Part shown: positions 54,701 through 64,000 of the stretch, piece by piece
Layout of the letters: each line of letters begins with the position of its first letter
Numbering within the stretch: position 1 is the first letter of the stretch
Assembly: GCA_008694505.1 (NCBI GenBank)
Contig: VZDJ01007749.1
Location: 4,988,941-5,052,940, forward strand
Length of the DNA: 64,000 nucleotides
From: Cyanoderma ruficeps
Taxonomy: Eukaryota > Chordata > Aves > Passeriformes > Timaliidae
Direction of reading: 5' to 3'
The notes under the pieces: generated by a model
Seen by the model: only the letters and a program-made list of their open reading frames with translations
Database searches by the model: none
Told to the model about the DNA's origin: nothing
Translations under genes and position numbers: made by a program

Positions 54701-56170
54701 TTATTAATTTTTAGATCAGTGTGTTTCATTCTGAGGAACAGGATAGGAATTTCATTACATATTGATACTTAGAGTGTTGCTTGGGGTTTGCAGCTCAAGC
54801 TGTGAGCCTTGACTTACTCCAAGTGTTCTGTTGGACATGGCAAGCAGCAGTGGTGGTGTTTATAGCACTTTTAGCTGCTGCTGGATTGTGTCTACTTGAA
54901 AAAGTCCATGAAAGGCTGCAGCCTAGTGCAGGCAGCAAATAGCCCAGCTGCCTGGGAGCTGCAGTCATGGCTTAATGGGCATGAAAGCTTTCCACCTGTC
55001 ACACAGGGGACAGGAGAGGAGGACGTGGGTCTCACAGAAGTTTTAAAGCAGAAGAGTTTTCCAGATGAGCCTTGTGGCAGATGTTTCTACTTTGTGATAA
55101 TTTAATTATTAATTTATCATTGCAGTTAAATGTTTTTCATTTAAAATACCGTAGGTTTTATACCTGTGGGTGTCTCTTGGTGATACTTGAAGCAAAAATA
55201 GTGCATCCCAAGCAATATCTAGCCATTAGGAATAAGGACCTAATGCTTGCAGAAAGAATAACTAAGGAAGACACCACCTCTGTAGTACACTGCCTGCTTT
55301 TATCCTCCACCATTAAATTCCATTACTTTTTGTAATTGTAGGGTACTTAGACAGTGCACACTTGTATAATTTTCATGATTGAAGATCACAGTGGACACAA
55401 TACTGTGGCATTCTGAGGAAATGAACCTTTTTGTAGGGCTTTTAAATAGGGCACTTGTTTGCTGTGTCTCAAGCAAATTGCCTGTCCTTGATGTGTCAGT
55501 GTATCACACATGGTCTTTTTATGGGTTTGGGTGACTTTCAGAAGTTCATACAGGAAAAGATTTTGCATTTTGATATTTGAGATGGGGAAGATCTCATTAC
55601 AACTCCATAACTCTGACTAGTTTGGTGGAATATCAGCACTGGTTTGCTCTTGGGCATTTTCAAAACTGGATGTTTTAATTGATTTTAATTCTTGTTTCTT
55701 ATAAATTTTGTAATCTTGAACATAGCTATAGTCTAAATAATTTCCTGGATTGCTGCCTGACAGCAGCAATGCATTCATGGTATCCTGTATTCCATTCCAC
55801 ACCTCGTTGTTTTTCATTTCTTTTTACACAGTTTGGTCCTGTAAATACATTTGTGATTAAAATGGTAAAGCTTTTTTGTTTCTAGAATACAGATCTTGCA
55901 TAGACAATTACTTGAAAGTTGTTTGGTTCAGAATTTCCGATCAGTAAAGACTGAAGATGATTTTGCATTTCCCTTCTGCATCTCTTGTGGTTAGTGGAAT
56001 TCAGTTTGCACATTTGTTATGTGCCCCCATTCCTTTGCACACAATACTTACCTATGCAAAAAAAGGTCTTTGATCCAAGTTGATGACCTGAAATCTGAGT
56101 AAATTTTGGTGTGACCTGTAGAAACATGCTTTATCTTCCTTCTCTCAATGTGGTGATATGGTTCTGATGG

Positions 56171-56227
56171 TTTTTCTCCTGTTCTTTTGTTTTTTTTTTC
56201 TTTTTCTGTTTTCTCCCCCTTTTCCAG
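56171..56227 (+). promoter_or_regulatory. ENAH: Long pyrimidine tract and acceptor of the microexon
   Basis: Almost every base is C or T for 57 bases, including TTCTTTTG, a run of ten T, TTTTTCTGTTTTCTCCCCCT and finally TTTTCCAG. Repeated UCUU/CUUU-like motifs fit binding by PTB proteins, which repress many neural exons outside neurons. That role is inferred from the motif class. The tract is far stronger than those before exons 2 and 4. Confidence 0.7.
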
Positions 56228-56239
56228 TGTTCTATTTAG
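56228..56239 (+). CDS. ENAH: ENAH alternative microexon (12 bases, inserts VFYL)
   Basis: TGTTCTATTTAG lies between a TTTTCCAG acceptor and a GTGAGTGC donor. Exon 3 ends with one base (G) of a codon and exon 4 begins with two (GT), so a spliced-in 12-mer reads G|TG-TTC-TAT-TTA-G|GT. This gives Val-Phe-Tyr-Leu before Gly117 with no frame change. The insertion would sit directly after the EVH1 domain. Mouse Mena is known to have small alternatively included exons enriched in brain, and I recall a four-residue '+' insert at about this place. That identity is from memory and was not checked. The exon is too short to appear in any ORF scan. The length, phase and splice signals together make chance unlikely, but use in this species is not shown. 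Confidence 0.82.
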   Translation, partial: CSI

Positions 56240-56618
56240 GTGAGTGCTTTAATTTTTGAGCCTTTCCTGCTCTTTCAAGAATACTTGTTCATTGTTTTAA
56301 GAAAAATTCAGACTTGGAGTGCTTTTCAAAGCTTTTGTCAAATTCCATCATATAGAAAGTTTGTGTTGCATTTCTGTGAGACCTTTCCATCCATCTGAAA
56401 TAAATTCATTTTACAGATGCGTGAGGTAACGTTGTACATGTGTGAGGTTGCAGTTTTTATTTGCTGCATTATGTTGCTGAGCTTGTTTGGCTTAAAATGC
56501 AGAAGTGGGCAGTTCTTAAAATGTTGTGTGATGGCTGGCCTTTTTCCTTGATTTTGTGCTTTTTTTTTTGCATGGTAAAAATTAAAACCATTAATTTATG
56601 GTCTGCCTTTGCTCTTAG

Positions 56619-56703
56619 GTCCTACATTGCCTCGACAGAATTCACAGCTTCCCTCTCAAGTACAAAATGGTCCATCACAAGAAGAAATGGAAATCCAGAG
56701 AAG
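56619..56703 (+). CDS. ENAH: ENAH exon 4: start of post-EVH1 linker
   Basis: The exon lies between GCTCTTAG and AGAAG|GTATGG. It is 85 bases: two bases complete Gly117, then 27 codons (PTLPRQNSQLPSQVQNG, then PSQEEMEIQR), then two bases of the next Arg. The segment is polar, rich in Gln and Pro, and lies before the LERER repeats that bind the integrin alpha5 tail in Mena; those repeats are encoded further right, outside the window. From memory human ENAH has Ala for Ser129 and Leu for Met140. The donor GTATGG is weaker than the others here. Intron 4 is phase 2. Confidence 0.96.
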
Positions 56704-59700
56704 GTATGGTATTAAAAATGAACAGCTGTTCAGTTCAAGGAAGTGATAACTCCTAATGAGAAGAAAATTAATGTCAAAGACTTTGAATTGCTCTCTTACG
56801 TGAGGGCAGCATTTGTGTGTGCGCAGTTTTCATTAGTGCCGCTCTGTAAAAACTTTGTTGCTGGATTCCTTGATTGTGCTCGCCACCCATTCAAACAATG
56901 CAATTGGAATTGGCATGCCAGGAAAGAGTTGAAGATGAGAGGGGAAGCTTTGGGAAATTTCACTGTTGTCGTTTTCAACCAGGCTAATTAATTTTCCAGT
57001 GATTGTCGTGTGTTCAGTTTTTGACACTGAAAAAAGCAGCAAGCAAGGAAGGATGTTTTAGAAGCACAGAATTGAGTCATGATGAATGACAGAGCTTTTG
57101 TCCTGAATGTGAATATACTAGATCAGGACATTCTATTGGAAATCTCGTTTGCCTTTACACTGTATTCTTTAGCAAAAAAACCCTAATTTTCTGCTTTTAG
57201 TGTATAAACTGATGGAGCCTTTAGGAGTTCAATTTTCAACTGGAGCAGTGGTGGTTATATCTGTGCTGCCCTCAGTGACTGGTCTGTGTTCCTCTGACCA
57301 GTTGGTGCTTCCTCCAAGCTAAACTGTTCCATTCAATTTCTATCCCCATGGGATATTTTTTCAGACCTTTAGCATTTCGAACATACAGAGTTGGTTTTTT
57401 TTCCCATTCCTTTTGATAATCACTATGTATTGATGAAGTGCCCAATTTCTACAAACTCGCTGGTTACCATATTCCTACATTTGTTTCATGGCAACAGGGG
57501 GTGGTGCTGTAGGGTGAATGCCTGGGTTATGGGTGTATGACAGGGCAAAGTCTCATAGGACAGTGCTGTCACACTGGGCTCAGTGAAAACAGTAAGACCT
57601 TGGGCTGTCCCAAGCACACTGCCTGTGGTGCAATCCTGGATTATTTTACCATCAAAATACTCCCAGGAGATTAGCTGTTCCCTTCCTGAAGGGATGTTGG
57701 GAATGATAGGTCACATGCATTAGGACAGATACAAGAACAGGAGGCTTGAATAAATGGGAGGTGGTCCAGACTGATGGTGTCAATGCACCTAATAGCTTTT
57801 TGTGGTAACTGGAAGAATCCTTAAATGTGTTGGGTCTAATTAGCACTCAAATTTTTTCTATTTTGCTATTCAGCATTTAGTTTGTTTATGAAAAGGTGAG
57901 CAGAACCAGATTGCTAATTTAGGAATAATTCATTTGATAAGCAAGCTATATATGTTGAACAAAGGGTTGACATCAAAATCAGTCATACTTGTCTGTCTCT
58001 TCTGTGAGTTCTTAAATCTGAGCAGGAATCACTTTATCTGAAAGTTATCTTGTTTAAAAACAAATAACAAGGAGCTCATTACAAATTTGTCTGTTTGATG
58101 TGTTTATGTGCAAGTTTGCTGTCATGATAAAAGTCTTTTATGTCACTTCTTTTGACAGACTTTTAAAAAGCCTTTTTTCTTTTGATATTTTTTTCTGTCC
58201 TACATTAGTGGCTTTTAGTATTTTTATTTGCTGTCTGTTCCTTTAGAAGGCTGCATTATCTGAAATTTATAATGCTGAAATACTTTTGAGAGGAGCATTA
58301 TAGATCGGCATCTCCTCAGAAAAAAGCGCTGCCCTATATTAAGAGCTCTGAAAGTCTCTTGAAATTTTTAGTATGTGAAGGACATCCTATCAGATGGCAT
58401 TCTTATGGCTTGGCTTTTTTGATCAGTATGCTCTACTTGTTTCCATTTAATGCCATGTCCTCTTTGAAGTCTGGTCCTGGATTTGTTTTGTTTTTCCCTG
58501 AAACAAGGATGGAGCACTGGAATGAGTGTCTACTCATGCTGCTAGACCGATTGTCCGTGGAAAGACTATTGCTGTTGTATGCTTAAGAAGAACATGTAAT
58601 TTTGTTAAAACATTTCACAAATGCTGCTTCAATCTCATTACTCTTGTAACTACGTGGTTACAATAAAGTTCAATTAACTCTAAGCTAAAACTTCTGTAGT
58701 AACTGTCTTGCAGCTTTCAGACTGTAAGAGCAAGAGTTACTACCATAATATAGAGAGTAGTAAATAGTTGGGAAGAAAAGGTTTAAGTATATATTACTTT
58801 TAACATATCTGCAAGTGACATTTCCAATCTCAGTAAAGGGTAAAGGCAGTGTGGGCAGACTTGAATCCTGTGGGGAGCAGCAAGACTACAGGGAATGCAA
58901 GAAATGGGAATAAATGTTACTGCGTGGGAAGGAACATGGGGTTTGTGGTGGATCAGGAGGAAAGGCTTTGCCAAGTGTATGGCTTCTGGAATGTGTGTCT
59001 CTTGGGTGGGGGTTTTCTTTAAAATGTGGCTTGGTAATAGTTGTCTTTGAGTTCTGCTCTCATATCCCTCCTCTTAGGTGTACCTGGATTTAGTAGTGTG
59101 TAACTGACTCCCATGTTAAGTGCAGGTAGAAGTTCTTTAAATTACTCTAAGCTTCAGAAAAATATCTGCTTGCATGAAAATTAAAGTTGAAAAAGGGACC
59201 CTGTGGAGGTCTAGTCCAACCTTCTGCTCAGAGAAGGACTAATTTCAAAGTTAAATTATGTGGCTTGGAGCCTCAGGGTTTTCCTAGGCAGAAATAGAAA
59301 CATTTCTTCAGAAATATTTTGCCAAAGGACTGACCAGCGAAGAGTGGCATAATAAAGAGAGCTCTTCAACGGATCTGATGTTTTCCTTTGCTTTCATAAC
59401 CAGTGTTGAGGAATCTTGGGAAAATTGGGAAGTGAAGAGTGAAATTAGTTCATTGCCAGCAGAAGTACATTATTTTGGTTCAGAGATTTTTCTCTGTTTT
59501 AGAAAGGATTTAAATTTTGGGTAAAAGTGCTAAAGTACTAATACTACTTTGTTTATTTTGCTGCAGAACTTCTCACTTGAATATTTGTATGGCTAACTGT
59601 GCAGTGATACAGTTTCTAAGGCTGCTGGGACCAGATGTGCCATCTGAAACACTGAGGTTTTTATGAGGACAAGATTACACATAAGGTGTAATGAAGTAAT

Positions 59701-62700
59701 TTTTTCTGGTGAATTGATAACTTTGTTACTGTCTTTTAAGAAACCTTAACACATGGCGGATGCTTTCCTTCTCAGGGAGTACTTGAAGCTAGCTGTAATT
59801 TTCCTTAATTTGCACTCACTTAAGTACAGTAATAGCAAGCTTTAAAACACTTCAGCTTCCATTTTTGATCCTCAAAACTGAAGGGATATTTTGTTCTGTG
59901 GGCTGTTTATCATTTTGTCAGAATGGTGGCTAGGCAGTGGTTATAAATTCCACTGATTGATAATGAGCCAGCTTCAGTTGACACACGTATTTGTTAATAA
60001 CTTCAGACTTACCTAATGCCGAAGACCATTTTAAAATACAAGATTAGTTCATGGCATGCCTGTGTGTGCTACTCGTGCATGTAAATTTACCTTCTCTCCC
60101 AGCCCTGGTAAATATGTTGTCAGGAATATGAGTCACTGAGTTGGTATCTAATATGCCACTTGGGAATTTAATGAGTTAATGTTTATAAATAACTTCAAAA
60201 TGGTCACAGCTTCATAAATAAAGAGACCAGGAGCTCCAGGAACAGAGGAACTGTACAGATAGTAAGGAATGATGAGGGTGTACAAGCCCCCTACTGTCCT
60301 TCAGGGACGCCATGGACCAAAACTTGACCGAATTCTTTCGTAAGTACTCAAAAACATTACAAGTTTGCAAAACGCAACAGCAGAATATATGGGGGGATTG
60401 TAATCATCAAATACTTTTTTTGCTTATAGGTTTAGTTTGGTTTGTGATGATAGTGTTAAAGAAAATGCAGGATGTGCCTGTGCTAGAGTTTAGTATTGGT
60501 GTATTTAGAATTTAATATATATTGTAGTTTTCATGACATCCTGTGGAAGGATTCTTAGTTTTAGTGCAAGTTCAGAGACTGTCAAATGTAGCAGTTTCTT
60601 ATTTACTGGAGACTCAAAGGCAAGATTTTTATTTTACAGATTAAGACTATTTTTTTTCTGAATTTTACTAATCTTATTTTTTAACTGCAGTAAAATTATT
60701 TTCCCCCTGTAAATTAGTAATTATTACATACTCTCGAGCTGTTTTGAAAACGTACACAGAAATGCTAAGAGAAAAACCTTGCATCCTGTGATTCAGTATC
60801 AATGTAGCTATTAAAGGAATGAAAGTTTGCCCATGGCTGTGTGTCCCTGGTAGCTTTGTTTCTACTGATTTCCCACAGCCTGTAACTTTTCCCTAGTTAG
60901 TGGCCAGATGTACAGCTTCCGGTTTTCCTTTGCTTCTGAAATCATGCCATTTATCCAACAGCTTCTTTCAAGGAGGTAGGATTTCTTTAAAAGGCATATG
61001 GATTGATTAGACTACAACTGAGCACACAGCTCTAATCTGAGATAGATATGAATATGATGGAGTTGTTGGCTTTTTGGTTTAGGGTTTGAGACATCAGTAG
61101 AATCCACTCTCATGATTGTATTGTTTGTAACTCTACACAGATATGGTTTAGATGGAGTCAAAAGGGGCTTTTTCCCTTTTTAAAAAAAAATTATTTTTAG
61201 CCTATCTCATTTTCTTTCCATTTGTAGTAAAGTTTCCAGAGACTTGATAGGTGTAACGGGTGCTGTGTGGTTACAGTATAATTGTAGATACTGGTAGCAT
61301 TGATCTGTTCAGAAGACTGAGATCACTCTTCCATTAAGCAGTATTCTCATGACATTGATAGAATTGCTTTGAAATCTTTCAGTTCTGTGGGGATTTCTTC
61401 TGTTTAATGCAGAACATGAAATTGGAGTTAGCTGTTCTACATTTTTCCAGATTTTTGGTTATTGTGGTTCCCTTTGATGAAATTGTGTCCCAGTTGTGCT
61501 CACCGGAATACCCTACTGATAGGGAGTCACCAATGAAAGTAGGTTTTTCTTCTGCTGAGATTTTTCTTTTTTCTAAAATTCCATGAGTACAGGTGTCTTT
61601 CTGTGATGTAGTTTCTGCCAGGAAAGTTCATGTTCTTTAGTTTGAGATAATATTTTGAAAAGATGGAAATGAGGAAAATTAGGTTTAATGAAGTTTGATG
61701 CAAGAGCATTAATAGATCCCTTAGTCTATTAGAATTCCTCTATCTAATACATTTTAGGTTTCTATTTGTCTCTTCATGTCTTTATCATGGTGGCTGGCTA
61801 CTAATTTTTGCTTGACTGATAAAACCTAGTTCTTTTTACTTCCAGCTAATGCATTTTTAGCTTTTATGTTATATACTTCTTCTTAAACCTTAAATCCCTT
61901 TTGATCAAGGAAATGAAAGCCTGTTAATTTGACTTTAGTAACAGATAAAACATAGGACAGTAAACTGGACCCAGTCTATTTTCTTCGCAAAAGCAGAAAG
62001 GCTGTTCCTGGGCTTTGGTACAGCATTGGACAGATACAAAGAGGGAATTTCCTAGTTAATGTAGAAGAGAGGAGGATTGCTGTGGAATGTGAGGAGCACA
62101 AGAACAGGCATTGGTGCACCAATGGGACCTGTAACAATCAAATTTGTTTTGGTGTTTTGCTGAACAAAGCAAGTCCTTGTTGCCGATGTGAGTTGAGATA
62201 CGTGAGAATGAAGGAGAACGGGAGGAGTTGGATGATACTGCAGATTTTGATGATCAGAGTAGAACAAGAGTTCATAGTAGGTGTCCTGTTTTTAGAGGGG
62301 AAAACCACCAACCTGTAGACCACATTAGTGTACAGGGAAAATCAAATGGACTTTGGAAGTGTTCCATGCAATGGTGACTGATGAAAAGAAAGCTGCCTGA
62401 GCACTGGAATTAGCTGTAAGGACCTAGATTAGTGCAGTGTTTCAGAGTCATGATACATGTAGTCAGTTACATGCCTTCATCATTTTGCATTGTGTGAAGT
62501 GCTTTGATACAAATTAAAAAACCCTAAACCGTAATTTGAAACAGTCTCACCTCTCACTGCTGCTTAAAGAACCCAAGGTCCACAGCACTGTTCAGAGTGG
62601 GAGGAATTGTCAATTCCAGAGCCTATGCAGAAACTCACTTCACAAACCTCTGGCCTTTAACAGTCAGACTTGGCAGATATTCCAAGTCCCTGTTTCTTGC

Positions 62701-64000
62701 TCATTGTACCAAGCTGACTAAGTCTTGTCTGGGTTTCTCTGGCACCATGTGCATTATGCTCAGGTAGAAGCTGTCCTGACTGTCAAGCACTTGACAGAAA
62801 ATAAAGCTGACTTGGTAAGAGTTTTAGAGCAGGAGTTTAGTTAATGTGAAGTTTATGCAGCTGAGATTGCTTAGGAAGATGCAAAGAGGTTAAATATTGA
62901 TCACTTCTGCTGAGCTTATGTTCCTGGTGCATCCCTGTACTTTTTATTCATGAAGATTCTCAGGCTCTGTGGAGGCTGCCTGTGTTTGATGTCAATACAG
63001 ATTGCAAATTTCCAAGACGTGGATGTATTTTCTCTTTGTACATGAATTATGAAATTTGAGGGGTGGTGTGTGTTCATTCCATGGTACATAATGTGTAGGC
63101 ACTGAGATATGTATTCAGTAGGTTTGCGTGACCATACAGGATAGTGAGCTCTGTGGTAAATGCTGAATTTTGGAGTGGTGAATAAATATTTAATATTAAA
63201 GATGGAAGAGCAAGTTTAATGCTGGTACTCAATTTTGATTACTCAGATAAGTTCCTGCAAATTTGAAGGGCTGTAACAGACACACTTTCCTGAACTTGTG
63301 CAGAAGATGATCAGAGGATCAAGCTATTAAAAACCAAGCTAGGAGCTATGTTCAAAATAACATGTAAAAGTACTTTTTTTTTTTTTCCCTGTTAGTAGTT
63401 GCAACAGGGATAAAGTAGGTTGGCTGTGTCTGTATCTACTTCTGCTGATGTCCAGAGAGCACATGCAGTTCCTGGTGATCCCGAGGTAACTGCTTTTGTG
63501 TAGAAGACAACGTGCTTCAGATGGAGCTAAGGTCAGCCTGCATCTGGTGGTGGTGCCTGTGGCTCAGCCAGACATTGTGTAGCCTGTCTGCAGCCAGCTG
63601 CTCTGTTTGTTGCAGTGACTCAGTGGTGGGAGGAGGAGAACCATCATGTGAGATGTATTCTAGTAAGTAGTGACTGTTGGATTAGATAATGCTATCTGTG
63701 CCCACATGCTGGGGCTAACAGCCTTTGAGAATAAAACTCAAAACATTGCTGTCTTGTTTGTTGCTCCACAGTTGGAGGCAGGGTTAGAGGAGCTCGGGGC
63801 AGCCCAGAAAACCTGGGTACACAGACTGCAGGTTGAACAACTCAGTTGGTTTGGATTGATGAGCCCAGCTTTAATCGTAGCTGAGGTGATACATTTTCTT
63901 TTAGAATGTTAGACTAGTAGTTATTCCTCGATTTCTTGTTTTTAAAACTCGGAAAAACCTCTAGTGAAGCACAGAAAGATGCATACCCTGTTGAGTACTT
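56704..64000 (+). other. ENAH: ENAH intron 4 (partial)
   Basis: At least 7,297 bases follow the GTATGG donor and run off the window. I found no sequence encoding the expected next peptide (RQLQEQQRQKELER-like) or any LERER repeat, so exon 5 is probably to the right. The interval is AT-rich intron with one CR1 relic (59186-59280) and a T run at about 63373-63386. Two short stretches with splice-like borders (60305-60339 and 63456-63485) are discussed as weak findings. Confidence 0.88.
59186..59280 (-). mobile_element. CR1 3'-end relic
   Basis: AAAGGGACCCTGTGGAGGTC, then TAGTCCAACCTTCTGCTCAG and ACTAATTTCAAAGTTAAATT match the order of the CR1 3' region in minus orientation ('gggacctctggaggtc-atctagtccaacc...ctgctc...aacttcaaagtta'). 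The terminal 8-mer repeats are lost. It is old and short. Confidence 0.8.

Noticed and set aside
63670..63912. 80-residue + strand frame containing LEAGLEELGAAQKTWVHRLQ, as ENAH exon 5
   Set aside because: The expected exon 5 starts RQLQEQQRQKELER and runs into LERER repeats. This peptide does not match and the borders are weak.

Overview
The window is about 64 kb of a bird nuclear chromosome lying inside one large protein-coding gene on the + strand: ENAH (Mena), the Ena/VASP-family actin regulator. The bird assignment rests on the interspersed repeats. Every clear copy is a CR1 retroposon with the (ATTCTATG)-type 3' end typical of birds and reptiles, and no Alu, L1 or other mammalian repeat was seen. 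The species cannot be told from the sequence.

Layout. Positions 1-43745 are intron 1 or its 5' flank. Three coding exons follow: exon 2 at 43746-43911, exon 3 at 45323-45500 and exon 4 at 56619-56703. Exons 2 and 3 encode essentially the whole EVH1 domain, including the three aromatic residues that grip FPPPP ligands, and exon 4 encodes the start of the linker. All splice sites are GT/AG and all phases join cleanly. Intron 4 runs from 56704 off the right edge. Exon 1 (expected to carry only ATG plus two bases), the LERER-repeat exon, the proline-rich core and the EVH2 domain are not in the window. A raised CpG density in the first ~170 bases may be the edge of a CpG island further left.

The most notable item is a 12-base microexon at 56228-56239, between exons 3 and 4. 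It has a 57-base pyrimidine tract, a consensus acceptor and a GTGAGT donor. It is phase-compatible with both neighbours and would insert four residues (VFYL) just after EVH1.

Intron 1 also holds two exon-like segments on the opposite strand (17461-17603 and 22698-22758) with consensus splice sites, compatible phases and GC-rich third codon positions. They may belong to an undescribed antisense gene or transcript. I do not recognise the peptide.

The rest is AT-rich intron: degraded CR1 copies (24035-24465, 33540-34560, 34631-34750, 59186-59280), probable older amniote repeats (9236-9350, 19670-20010), short tandem duplications, GT- or CA-rich low-complexity tracts, and one 20-N assembly gap at 5584-5603. 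No tRNA, rRNA, CRISPR, or bacterial or viral gene was recognised. Nearly all open frames outside the exons are short and look like chance.
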